Assembly: GCA_030427965.1 (NCBI GenBank)
Contig: JAUICD010000029.1
Coordinates: 1-41,166, forward strand
Reading direction: 5' to 3'
Source of the DNA: Bdellovibrionia bacterium
Lineage (GTDB): Bacteria > Bdellovibrionota > Bdellovibrionia > Bdellovibrionales > JAUICD01
Length of the DNA: 41,166 nucleotides
Part shown: positions 33,698 to 40,797 of the stretch, in pieces
How positions within the stretch are numbered: the stretch's first letter is position 1
Layout of the letters: each line of letters begins with the position of its first letter
The notes under the pieces: generated by a model
Database searches by the model: none
What the model saw: only the letters and a program-made list of their open reading frames with translations
Told to the model about the DNA's origin: nothing
Program-made: the position numbers and the translations under genes

Positions 33698-35055
33698 TGA
33701 ATCGAGTTCGTAGCGGATGGGCGACTCGATCTGGTTTTTACATGGCTGCAATCGGATCAGCTTTTGGATTGGGGAACCTTTGGCGATTTCCATTTGTTGT
33801 AGGTTCAAATGAGGGAGGTGCTTTTGTACTTCTCTTTGTTTTATGTGTTTTAGGTGTGGGACTACCTGTGCTTGTTGGTGAGTTGATGTTAGGAAAACTC
33901 ACTGGGCAAAGTGCTGTAAATGCGATACAGAAAACATCCAAAGATAGGAAGTCTCATTGGCTGTGGGTGGGACGTCTCTCTTTATTAGCAAGTGTTCTTA
34001 TTTTTGCTTATTATTCTGTGATTAGCGGATGGGTTTTGTATTTTCTTATGCAATTTCTGGTGGCTCCGATCAAGGGTGAAAGTTTTGACACTGCAGTCTT
34101 GTTTAAAAGATTGATGGAAAATGGTCACTTACAACTTGGTTTAACAAGTGTTCATATTGTTTTGGTTATGACAATTGTAGCAAAAGGAGTAAGAGAGGGC
34201 ATTGAAAAATGGGTTAAAGTCACTATGCCGATATTTTTTGTACTTCTTCTTTTTCTAATGACAAAGTCTCTGAGTTTACCTGGCTCTGAAAGAGCCATAA
34301 GGTTTTTGTTCTATCCGGATTTTGAAAAATTGACTTTGACCTCTTTTGTTCAGGTGTTAGGTCATACATTTTTTACTTTGAGTGTTGGTATGGGGGCTAT
34401 GGTTGCATTTGGCTCTTACCTTCAAAAAGAAACTCCAACTCCAAGAGCTGGTTTTATGGTCTCAGGCCTTGATATTTTGATTTCTCTTCTTGCAGGTCTT
34501 GTGATTTTTCCAATCGTTTTTTCAGGAACTGTAGAAGCTGAAGTTGGGCCAAGTTTACTTTTTGAAACTGTGCCTCTTCTTTTTTCTCAAATGGGACTTG
34601 GAAACTATTTTGGTTTTACTTTTTTTCTTTGTCTTTATACAACAGCCTTGGTTGCAAGCTTTGGCTTACTTGAGGCGAGTGTTTCAAATCTTGTGGATCG
34701 TTACAACTTTCAAAGAGGTCGAGCTTCTCAGATAATGGGAGTGGTCGTTTTTATATTTGCTATTTTACCCTCACTTTCTAGTTCGGTTCTCCAAAATGTG
34801 ACGTTTCAGGGCTTGAGTTTACTTAAAATGTTTGATGCACTTTTGATCAATTGGATTTTGCCAATTTCAGCTGCTGGGATTTGCCTTCTTGTTGGGTACA
34901 AGCTTCCTGAAAAAACGGTGCGTGATGAATTTGTCGATGAACGACTTGTGGACTCTCATCAGCTCTATGGACTTTGGAGGTTCACTTTGAGGTGGCTTGC
35001 GCCTTTTCTTATATTTGGAGCTTTGGTGGCGGAGTTATTTGATATTAAAAGTTGA
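33697..35055 (+). CDS. sodium:neurotransmitter-type symporter (NSS/SNF family)
   Basis: Inner-membrane Na+-coupled transporter, likely for an amino acid. The 452 residues are rich in hydrophobic helices (about 11-12), matching short bacterial LeuT/MhsT-type members. The unwound first helix AIGSAFGLGNLWRFPF near 18-33 carries the Na+/substrate-binding residues. VGSNEGGAFVLLF follows, and the sixth-helix region LSVGMGAMVAFGSY is also typical. The ATG overlaps the der stop, so it rides on the rnc-era-der transcript. Its 3' end overlaps a convergent outer-membrane protein gene by 11 bases. The substrate cannot be read from sequence. Confidence 0.93.
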   Translation: MNRVRSGWATRSGFYMAAIGSAFGLGNLWRFPFVVGSNEGGAFVLLFVLCVLGVGLPVLVGELMLGKLTGQSAVNAIQKTSKDRKSHWLWVGRLSLLASVLIFAYYSVISGWVLYFLMQFLVAPIKGESFDTAVLFKRLMENGHLQLGLTSVHIVLVMTIVAKGVREGIEKWVKVTMPIFFVLLLFLMTKSLSLPGSERAIRFLFYPDFEKLTLTSFVQVLGHTFFTLSVGMGAMVAFGSYLQKETPTPRAGFMVSGLDILISLLAGLVIFPIVFSGTVEAEVGPSLLFETVPLLFSQMGLGNYFGFTFFLCLYTTALVASFGLLEASVSNLVDRYNFQRGRASQIMGVVVFIFAILPSLSSSVLQNVTFQGLSLLKMFDALLINWILPISAAGICLLVGYKLPEKTVRDEFVDERLVDSHQLYGLWRFTLRWLAPFLIFGALVAELFDIKS

Positions 35056-35782
35056 TGCCAATACTTCCAATAAATTTGACGATATCTCCTTTTGGAAAAA
35101 CTCCTGTGTCCTCACCATCAATTCGGAGTTCATTGGATTCATCTTCAAATTGAACAAATTGATACTGCCCTTCTAGTCCAAAAAACATCTTGTTTCTCAT
35201 CAATGGAAATTCTATTCCGATTCCGCCGTGAAAGCTCGTGGCTGAATCCCTTGAAAAACCTTCTGCCCCATCAAAACGAGAGGTGCGATTGACAGAGGCA
35301 AGGCCAAAAATCAAATAGGGATTTACAGATGCAAGTCCTCGAGTCACATTTTGAGTATTGAGAAAGTATTTGATGTCAAATGCAGTTTGAGCAACTGAGA
35401 TTGTCCCTGTGAATTCAGAACCATTTTCATTGATCTTAAAAGTATGATCTCCGGTGAAATAACTGATTTGAATTGCAAATCTTAAGTCAAAAAAGTAGCT
35501 TAAGAAAATTCCTCCACCAAAACCACCATCATAAATTTCTCCGAGTATATTGGTGAAGAAACGATACCCAAGAAGAGCACCTAAGGATAAAAAACGACCA
35601 TTTCTAAAAAAATTGATGTCGGCCTCTTCTTCAGTCACTTGTTCAAATTCACTATAATCCACAAATGGGTCGTAATTGTCTTCTTCAAACTGTGCGATGT
35701 GCACAGATGTGTCTTCTTGCGCAAAAACAGGAGAGACAATTAGGGATGTAAGTAAGAAGGTGATGCATACGAGTTTCTTCAA
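35045..35782 (-). CDS. outer-membrane beta-barrel protein
   Basis: A 245-residue exported protein. The signal peptide MKKLVCITFLLTSLIVSPVFA is followed by an acidic stretch of about 40 residues, then alternating aromatic/hydrophobic strands with Gly-rich turns (for example FGGGIFLSYFFDLRFAIQISYF), and a C-terminal Phe (GSIGINF), the usual BAM-recognition end. The pattern suggests about eight strands of the OmpA/OmpW-like small-barrel type, but I do not recognise a specific family. It is convergent with the symporter gene. An AGACCAAGGTC-like partial palindrome lies about 50 bases upstream of the start. Confidence 0.8.
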   Translation of the reverse strand: MKKLVCITFLLTSLIVSPVFAQEDTSVHIAQFEEDNYDPFVDYSEFEQVTEEEADINFFRNGRFLSLGALLGYRFFTNILGEIYDGGFGGGIFLSYFFDLRFAIQISYFTGDHTFKINENGSEFTGTISVAQTAFDIKYFLNTQNVTRGLASVNPYLIFGLASVNRTSRFDGAEGFSRDSATSFHGGIGIEFPLMRNKMFFGLEGQYQFVQFEDESNELRIDGEDTGVFPKGDIVKFIGSIGINF

Positions 35783-36088
35783 TATTTTCTCCGTATGAAA
35801 AGTATAGCAGGCATAAACCTACCAAATCATTAAGACCAAGGTCCTGATTCTTCATCGGTGTTTCAGAGTGAAACGTTGAGTTTAAAATTTTGTTTTTGTC
35901 GTCTCTAACCCTTTAGCACCGTTTAAAACTGTGTTTTAATATTCTCGAATCGGGGTTTGAAACAAGAGGTGAGTAAAATCAAGTGTTTATAGAAGCATTC
36001 TTGAGATTTCTTTCAATGGCACTTGGCAAGTAAGAATGGAACCAGCGTGGATTCTAAGCTTCAAAAAGGGAAAACGGGGGTGGTTAAA
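35783..36088. other. divergent intergenic region, 306 bases
   Basis: Holds the promoters for the minus-strand barrel gene and the plus-strand hydrolase gene. I see an AAGACCAAGGTCC partial palindrome at 35832-35844 and an AT-rich inverted repeat, TTAAAAC-3 nt-GTTTTAA, at 35923-35939. No credible gene: the in-frame TTG at 36023 would only extend the hydrolase by 22 non-conserved residues. Confidence 0.5.
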
Positions 36089-36802
36089 ATGAATATTCTT
36101 ATCGCTCCAGGAAATCCATCAGTTCGACATTATTATAGGGTGTGGGCTAGTGAATTGAAACATAGGGCTCCTCAGTTGAGTGTTCAGTTTCATGGTTATC
36201 CTGAGATTCAATATATTTCAGACTCAGCAATGTATATCAAAGCCTTGGTTTCCCTTTTTGAAGAATCAGTTTTGTCTTTTGAAACAGAGAGTCCTCTTTA
36301 TTTGGTAGGGCATTCATTTGGTGGGAACATAGCCTTGGAGTTGTTAAAGAAATTTCCTATGCATATTGAAAAGTGTTTTTTGGTGTCTCCATTTTTGATG
36401 CGGCCATCATTTCGTGGTCAATCTGTTCTAAGAGGGATTCGGTTTTTGTCTGAGTCCAGGCATGCAGTTCAGTTTTTAGCAAAAAATAGAAGAAAACTTT
36501 CTTCACTTGTGGCAGAGGTAGATTTTTTGACTCAAGAAGAGGTTTTGAGTGCAGTGCGATTGGCGCGCCATGAGTACTTTACGATTTCAAAGAGGCGTGA
36601 TTTAAAGGAAGTCGATGGTGTGGATGAATCAAAAGTGAAAGTGTTTTATTCACAAGGAGATACTTGGTGCCCGTTAAATACCATCGAGAGAATGCAAAAA
36701 CGATTTGAGATGGTGGAAACAAGTTTGAGTCATGATTTTATTGTTTCAAATCATGAGAGAGGTATTATGACTGATCTTTTGCTGAAGGATATATTGATCT
36801 AA
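36089..36802 (+). CDS. alpha/beta-fold hydrolase
   Basis: A 237-residue hydrolase, probably an esterase or lipase-like enzyme. The nucleophile elbow LVGHSFGGN gives Ser76, and the C-terminal His is probably that in LSHDFIVSNH near 213-222. The N-terminal ILIAPGNPSVRHYYRVW recalls the GNPG-FY start of lipid-droplet-associated-hydrolase-like (LDAH) proteins, which may be its closest group. No signal peptide is seen, so it is likely cytosolic. I chose ATG 36089, preceded by a GGGGGTGG stretch; an upstream TTG at 36023 is in frame. Its end overlaps the next convergent gene by 4 bases. The substrate is unknown. Confidence 0.82.
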   Translation: MNILIAPGNPSVRHYYRVWASELKHRAPQLSVQFHGYPEIQYISDSAMYIKALVSLFEESVLSFETESPLYLVGHSFGGNIALELLKKFPMHIEKCFLVSPFLMRPSFRGQSVLRGIRFLSESRHAVQFLAKNRRKLSSLVAEVDFLTQEEVLSAVRLARHEYFTISKRRDLKEVDGVDESKVKVFYSQGDTWCPLNTIERMQKRFEMVETSLSHDFIVSNHERGIMTDLLLKDILI

Positions 36803-37293
36803 AAATAGAAGATCATACCTGCTTGAAGTGGGTGATGGCCTATTGTTCGAAATTCAACTCCGTCAGAAAGAGATACGACTCCAACCCCTGCTTCAAAAGA
36901 AAAGCCAAGGCTGTCTAAGCCTGGAATAAAAAACTCACCTCCAACAAATCCAGAGAGTTCAAACCCAGATTCGTTGTCATCATCCACTTTGGTACTTAAG
37001 AGACCTGCGCCAACTCCCATGTAGAAATTCATATTGTCTTCAGGGAAAACAATTCGGTAGAGCTTGATCATAAGTCCAAAGTTGTTGTTATCATCCCCTG
37101 TCTGTACTCCAAGAGAGGCTGAAAGACCAAGGTCAGGAGAGGGATAGTATTGAGCGGCGACACTTGGTAAGTCGACTGAGAATTCATTTGTATAACCAAC
37201 TCCGAGTCGATTTGAGAGATCTTTTGCATTTGACTCAAGTGTTGAAAACTGAAGGATTGCAAAGAGGATGAGCGCCCAAGTCTTTATCTTCAT
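36799..37293 (-). CDS. small outer-membrane beta-barrel protein
   Basis: A 164-residue exported protein with a signal peptide of about 23 residues (MKIKTWALILFAILQFSTLESNA). The mature part has repeated amphipathic strands rich in Gly and aromatic residues (LGVGYTNEF, LGLSASLGVQTG, FYMGVGAGLL, FSFEAGVGVVSL) and ends in Phe (AGMIFYF), so it fits an eight-strand barrel inserted by BAM. There is no recognised family. It is convergent with the hydrolase gene. Its upstream region has an interrupted inverted repeat (37355-37374) related to the GACC/GGTC motif before the larger barrel gene. Confidence 0.75.
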   Translation of the reverse strand: MKIKTWALILFAILQFSTLESNAKDLSNRLGVGYTNEFSVDLPSVAAQYYPSPDLGLSASLGVQTGDDNNNFGLMIKLYRIVFPEDNMNFYMGVGAGLLSTKVDDDNESGFELSGFVGGEFFIPGLDSLGFSFEAGVGVVSLSDGVEFRTIGHHPLQAGMIFYF

Positions 37294-37461
37294 AGATGTC
37301 TCCTGTTACCAATAGGACACTCGCAAGTGCTCGAAATTTCAAGTAAAACTGATCAAGGACCAGACATTGGTCTTGAGCATGAGTTGCATAGCAATCTGAT
37401 GTGCCCCCCTGAGGTGACCTTGTCACTTGAAAATTAAGAGTTGGGTGAGTCTAGAGGAGAT

Positions 37462-37917
37462 TTATTTTTTGATTTTCTTGGGCTTTGCTTTCTTTTTCCT
37501 AGATTTTTCTTTGGGAAAGATTCCAAAACGAGGATCATTTCCCGCTATTTGCTCACTTATGCTTTCGGCTATGGATTCAAAGTTTTTATCACTCATGGGA
37601 AGGTAGAGCCATTTTCTGAGTATTGGATGAGATTTTAAACTTGGATAGTCTTTTAAGATTTTGTCATGAAACTCTCGACTTGTTGGAAAGAGTATCCCGT
37701 TCCAAATGTCATAGCTGAATTTTAAGTTTTTCCACTCACGATCTCCGGGGTTTTCGGCAAGAAGCATGACCATTTTTCCATGACAGTAGGCCGCAAAGCC
37801 TCCAAACATATTGCGTGCCCAGAATGAAGGGTCTTCTTCAAATGGGGCAAATGCCCATACAAGTGAAAACACTTTTTTCTTCCTGGCCTTTGTTTGTTTC
37901 TTTTTCTTCTTTGCCAT
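37462..37917 (-). CDS. TfoX-N-like domain protein with Lys-rich termini
   Basis: A 151-residue cytosolic protein. The central part (about 20-120) resembles the TfoX N-terminal/YjbR-like fold, with the family phrase NMFGGFAAYCHGKMVMLLAEN around 37-57. It is bracketed by strongly basic tails: MAKKKKKQTKARKKK at the start and a run ending KAKPKKIKK. There is no competence-type TfoX C-terminal domain. The tails suggest nucleic-acid binding. The gene appears monocistronic. It lies at the border of the accessory region at 37900-39930. Function unassigned. Confidence 0.7.
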   Translation of the reverse strand: MAKKKKKQTKARKKKVFSLVWAFAPFEEDPSFWARNMFGGFAAYCHGKMVMLLAENPGDREWKNLKFSYDIWNGILFPTSREFHDKILKDYPSLKSHPILRKWLYLPMSDKNFESIAESISEQIAGNDPRFGIFPKEKSRKKKAKPKKIKK

Positions 37918-38312
37918 ATTAAATATTAGAGTGGATTTTTAGACCTAGATCAAAGAAAAAAACAGAGAGTTTGTGAAGAATCACTTTTGCTGTTTTTGGT
38001 TTAAACCTTGCTTTCAACTTCTTGAAATTAAACCAAATGAGTTCAAAGTTTTGTGTATAACAACGAGAGGATGGATTGCTGAACAGTCTGATGAATTTGT
38101 TTTTCATGTTAAACAAGGTCGCAGAGGATATTCAGATGGAGAGCCTACTAGGTATTTTTTCAGAGAATGAGCCAACACCATTGGTGCAATATTTTGAAAT
38201 TGAACGTATACGATAGTTTTATGGCCGAAGGTCAGCCCCCCTTAGTTCCTTATGACTTAATAAAAATTGATTTAAGAGGGTAAATATTCCCGACCCTACG
38301 ATTTACCAGAAT
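37918..38312. other. intergenic region, 395 bases, no supported gene
   Basis: Between the TfoX-N-like and HNH genes. Two 65-codon open frames (one on each strand) overlap each other, lack good ribosome-binding sites and resemble nothing I know. The plus-strand frame, ending YSDGEPTRYFFRE, could be a decayed gene fragment. No repeat of note. Confidence 0.4.
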
Positions 38313-39203
38313 TCACTCAATTTCTGTCCAACCCTTGAGTTGATTATGCTCTCTACAGAGAAGTTGGAGGTTTCTTGAATGATCTAGTCCCCCTTTAGAC
38401 TTAGGAACAATATGATCAATTTGCAATTGAAAGCGTGAAGAACACCGTCGGTTGGTTTTTGAATCGATATACTGACATTGCCCCTTGGCTTGGTTCCATA
38501 CGCTTCTTTTCATCTGAGCTTTTGAAGTTCTCTCTGTCGGTTGCGCCTTGCGTTCTTTTGAAGTTCTCGTTGTTTTAATAGCGGGGTCTAACTTTTTGAG
38601 AACCACATCACTCATAACATCCATAAGCTCGGAATAACCAATACAGGGATGCTTATGAGACAGCAATGACTTTATCTTTTCAAGCTTACTCATAGTGCTC
38701 TGATCTAAAGTAAGTCTGAGCTCAGATTTAACCTCACTGAGGATACGAACCTTATCTTTTGGAAGAGCTGAAGTGGGTGATTTTCTAATCAGAATTTTCT
38801 GTGACTCTCTTGAAGACTTGTTTTCAAGTTGCTGTAAAAGGAAAGCTTTAGATTCCGAAGACATTGGTTGGCCTTTTGATTTCTCTTCGTTTCGAATAAA
38901 TGTTTGAGCCTGTGAGAGAACAGAGAGAGACAATCCTCCGGTCTTAATTTTGTCTTCAATTTTTGGAATAGATCTCACAACTCTCATAGCAGAGATGCGG
39001 CGATAGGCAGACGATTCTGAATACTTGAGTTCTTTGATACAGAATTCAATGAGACTTCCATAACCACGTTTCAAATATAATTTTCGTCGATCCACCTCTT
39101 CAAGGTGCCGGATGACAAGTGCGGTGAGTTTTCTCTCCTCTTGAACGGATATGTGAGTGCTTTTTAGAAGAGACGGATTGTCGAGAGTTTTTAAGTTTTC
39201 CAT
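38313..39203 (-). CDS. HNH endonuclease
   Basis: A 296-residue protein. The N-terminal half is helical and DUF222/HTH-like (EERKLTALVIRHLEEVDRRKLY, then YSESSAYRRISAMRVV). A basic, Thr/Ser-rich linker follows. The C-terminal HNH nuclease has the zinc-type Cys pair around CQYIDSKTNRRCSS, catalytic IDHIVPKSKGG, and the LQLLCREHNQLK end. I chose ATG 39203, with AAAGG about 5 bases upstream, over an ATG 30 bases earlier that lacks a site. Proteins of this layout are multi-copy in Bdellovibrio-like genomes as I recall them. Its position beside a transposase remnant and a tRNA gene suggests a mobile or selfish element, but no intron or intein is visible. Confidence 0.87.
   Translation of the reverse strand: MENLKTLDNPSLLKSTHISVQEERKLTALVIRHLEEVDRRKLYLKRGYGSLIEFCIKELKYSESSAYRRISAMRVVRSIPKIEDKIKTGGLSLSVLSQAQTFIRNEEKSKGQPMSSESKAFLLQQLENKSSRESQKILIRKSPTSALPKDKVRILSEVKSELRLTLDQSTMSKLEKIKSLLSHKHPCIGYSELMDVMSDVVLKKLDPAIKTTRTSKERKAQPTERTSKAQMKRSVWNQAKGQCQYIDSKTNRRCSSRFQLQIDHIVPKSKGGLDHSRNLQLLCREHNQLKGWTEIE
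38531..38546 (+). repeat. 16-bp direct repeat, copy 1 (inside HNH gene)
   Basis: TCTCTGTCGGTTGCGC, identical to 39446-39461 and in the same orientation, 915 bases apart. This copy lies in the HNH linker-coding region. Flanking bases differ on both sides. Confidence 0.85.
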
Positions 39204-39528
39204 CGTTGCCTTTCGTTTCAAAGAACATAACATGGGTTTTAAAATGTTCTTTTGGACTGTCCGGCTCAGTGGTAGTGGTAAAATAAAAAGTCTTTCTCAA
39301 TAGTCACAAAAGATCCTCAGCCCCTCATGAGGTGTGTCCGGATAGATAGGAAGGGTAAGTAGAGAATTGGAAAAACTTTGTTGGTTATGGGACAACTTCG
39401 CAATACCGAAAACCCGTCAAGAAAATTAAAAAGAAGATGTGCTTTTCTCTGTCGGTTGCGCAATGTTTAATGTCGCCGGAAGAAGGATGATTTGCTCATT
39501 GAGTTTAAGAAAGCTCTGATAAATTCTC
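39204..39528. other. intergenic region, 325 bases, debris between HNH gene and transposase remnant
   Basis: Contains copy 2 of the 16-bp repeat and a start-less open frame of 43 codons (39359-39490) ending in CLMSPEEG that I do not recognise. It probably holds decayed parts of the insertion element whose C-terminal piece follows. The HNH promoter must be in its left part. Confidence 0.4.
39446..39461 (+). repeat. 16-bp direct repeat, copy 2 (intergenic)
   Basis: Exact second copy of TCTCTGTCGGTTGCGC, 243 bases upstream of the HNH start codon and 68 bases before the transposase remnant. Confidence 0.85.
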
Positions 39529-39735
39529 ATGGCTTTGTCAGAAGTATCAGAGATCAGAACCTTAAGGAAAACCATCATGAGTTGGAGAGAGAAAATTTTA
39601 AATTACTTTGACGGCAGACTAACAAACGCAAGAACTGAAGGTTTTAACAATGTCTCAAAGCTTGTGCAGAAGAGGGGTTACAGGTATAAGAACTTTGAAA
39701 ATTACAGACTTCGCAACCTAAATGTCTGTTATTAG
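39529..39735 (+). pseudogene. ISL3-family transposase, C-terminal remnant
   Basis: The 68-codon frame reads as the C-terminal end of an ISL3-type (DDE_Tnp_ISL3) transposase: RTLRKTIMSWREKILNYF, then DGRLTNARTEGFNNVSKL, then RGYRYKNFENYRLRNL. The final catalytic Glu should be that in RTEGFNN. The remaining 300-plus residues are absent; in-frame stops (TGA, TAA) lie immediately upstream and no terminal inverted repeats could be paired. It is therefore a decayed remnant, not an active element. It lies between the HNH gene and tRNA-Ala, marking the spot as an insertion site in the past. Confidence 0.85.
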
Positions 39736-39746
39736 TTATGTTTTGA

Positions 39747-39875
39747 ACGTTATCCACCATTAAGCGAGAAGAACCCAATGACCTTAGTTTTTTAGATTAT
39801 GATTTGGGATATTTTGACGATAAGGGAAAGAGAGTCGAACCTGCGGAGGATCCTTTTGGCTTGTTAAAAGTGTAA
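39747..39875 (+). pseudogene. possible C-terminal fragment of an unknown gene
   Basis: A start-less open frame of 42 residues between the transposase remnant and tRNA-Ala. It reads plausibly as protein, acidic and aromatic: FLDYDLGYFDDKG followed by VEPAEDPFGLLKV and a stop. No ATG, GTG or TTG begins it and I know no family. It may be the tail of a gene disrupted by the insertion, or chance. The rest of 39736-39930 shows nothing nameable. Confidence 0.25.
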
Positions 39876-39930
39876 AGGATGTCTCCGGTATAAACTGTAA
39901 ACTATGTGTCCGGTTTGGACCAGAAACAAA

Positions 39931-40006
39931 TGGTGGAGCCGAACGGGATCGAACCGTCGACCTCTACACTGCCAGTGTAGCGCTCTCCCAGCTGAGCTAC
40001 GGCCCC
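39931..40006 (-). tRNA. tRNA-Ala (anticodon GGC)
   Basis: A 76-nt tRNA read on the minus strand with encoded CCA. The acceptor arm GGGGCCG pairs with CGGCUCC (one G-U). The D arm has GCUC...GAGC, and the anticodon stem CUACA/UGUAG closes the loop CUGGCAG with anticodon GGC, which reads GCC/GCU alanine codons. The T arm contains GGUUCGAUCC. A discriminator A precedes CCA. The 3' end points toward the transposase remnant and HNH gene, the usual orientation for tRNA-end integration sites. No duplicated tRNA 3' segment was found in the window. Confidence 0.97.
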
Positions 40007-40040
40007 CTGTTAACAGAAGACAAGGTGTATTGGACCTTGT
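40007..40040 (-). promoter_or_regulatory. hairpin immediately upstream of tRNA-Ala
   Basis: Reading toward the tRNA, ACAAGGT-7 nt-ACCTTGT (40040 to 40020) can form a perfect 7-bp hairpin, followed by a pyrimidine-rich stretch and the palindrome CTGTTAACAG (40016 to 40007) touching the mature 5' end. It may aid 5' processing or lie in the promoter. I found no strong -35/-10 pair. Confidence 0.3.
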
Positions 40041-40187
40041 TGAGTGAATCAAGGTTTTTGTAAATGCATGAAATTTAACCCCTTTTTTGTTCACGCAATG
40101 CATTGAAACTGAGTATCTGTCTTGTCGGGCCTGACTCGCTCTCCTATGATATGGATAGTTCATGTTCAAGAAGAGGCTGGAGGAAGA

Positions 40188-40790
40188 ATGACGAGTTGGG
40201 TGTCTGTGGTAGTGTTGACTGTTCTTCTCTCAATCCAAACACTTGCAGCAGATGTTTTTGAGCCAAATGATCACTGTGTTGCTTGGAGGACTCGCAAAGT
40301 TATGTTCGTCCTAAGCACAGTCTACCCTGTGGGTAAGAACTGCAAGATCTCCTCAAAGCTTGTTAGCAACAAGGGAAGTTGGGTTTTTCATCTCTCTTTA
40401 TCTCATGAAAATTTTGATTCCGATGAAGAGGATCGTGATGAAGAAGTCTCTAAACTGCTTGGTGGAAATCGTTGGCGCAGTCTTGAATTTCAGTCTGAGG
40501 CTATTTCGCAGGCACAGATCAATGAGCTCAATCAGGGGCGGAAAATTATTATCAATGGGGTTATGAAAATTGCGGGGAAAGAATATCAAGTGCGAGCCTT
40601 GCCATTGAAGTTTGATGGCACAAAATTCTATGGAAAATACGAAACCAACTACACACAATTTGAACTTAAGCCACCTACGATCGCAGGTGGTCTTGTGGCA
40701 AAGGTGTCCAATTACCTTGCTTTACACTATCAGTTTCAATTGTCTCAAATTGATGGGAATCAAAAAATTCGAAGATTACTTTCTCAATAA
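40188..40790 (+). CDS. exported YceI-like protein
   Basis: A 200-residue protein. The signal peptide MTSWVSVVVLTVLLSIQTLAA is followed by a mature part with a YceI-type lipocalin-like beta pattern: LEFQSEAISQAQINEL, then INGVMKIAGKEYQVRALPLKF, then YGKYETNYTQFELKPP, and an ending typical of the family. YceI-like proteins bind polyisoprenoid or amphiphilic lipids in the periplasm. I chose ATG 40188, which has GGAGG 4 bases upstream and begins the signal peptide; an in-frame upstream start at 40122 would precede it with 22 odd residues. Two early cysteines may pair. It is convergent with purE, 7 bases apart. Confidence 0.78.
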   Translation: MTSWVSVVVLTVLLSIQTLAADVFEPNDHCVAWRTRKVMFVLSTVYPVGKNCKISSKLVSNKGSWVFHLSLSHENFDSDEEDRDEEVSKLLGGNRWRSLEFQSEAISQAQINELNQGRKIIINGVMKIAGKEYQVRALPLKFDGTKFYGKYETNYTQFELKPPTIAGGLVAKVSNYLALHYQFQLSQIDGNQKIRRLLSQ

Positions 40791-40797
40791 CTTTGAT

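Noticed and set aside
37973..38170. 65-codon frames on both strands in the gap before the HNH gene
   Set aside because: They overlap each other, lack ribosome-binding sites and resemble no family; listed only as unassigned intergenic sequence.
39333..39913. TGTGTCCGG at 39333 and 39905 as a target-site duplication around the ISL3 remnant
   Set aside because: A 9-base match is expected by chance over about 600 bases, and no terminal inverted repeats adjoin it.
39864..40169. 101-codon minus-strand open frame
   Set aside because: It runs straight through the tRNA-Ala gene and has no other support.
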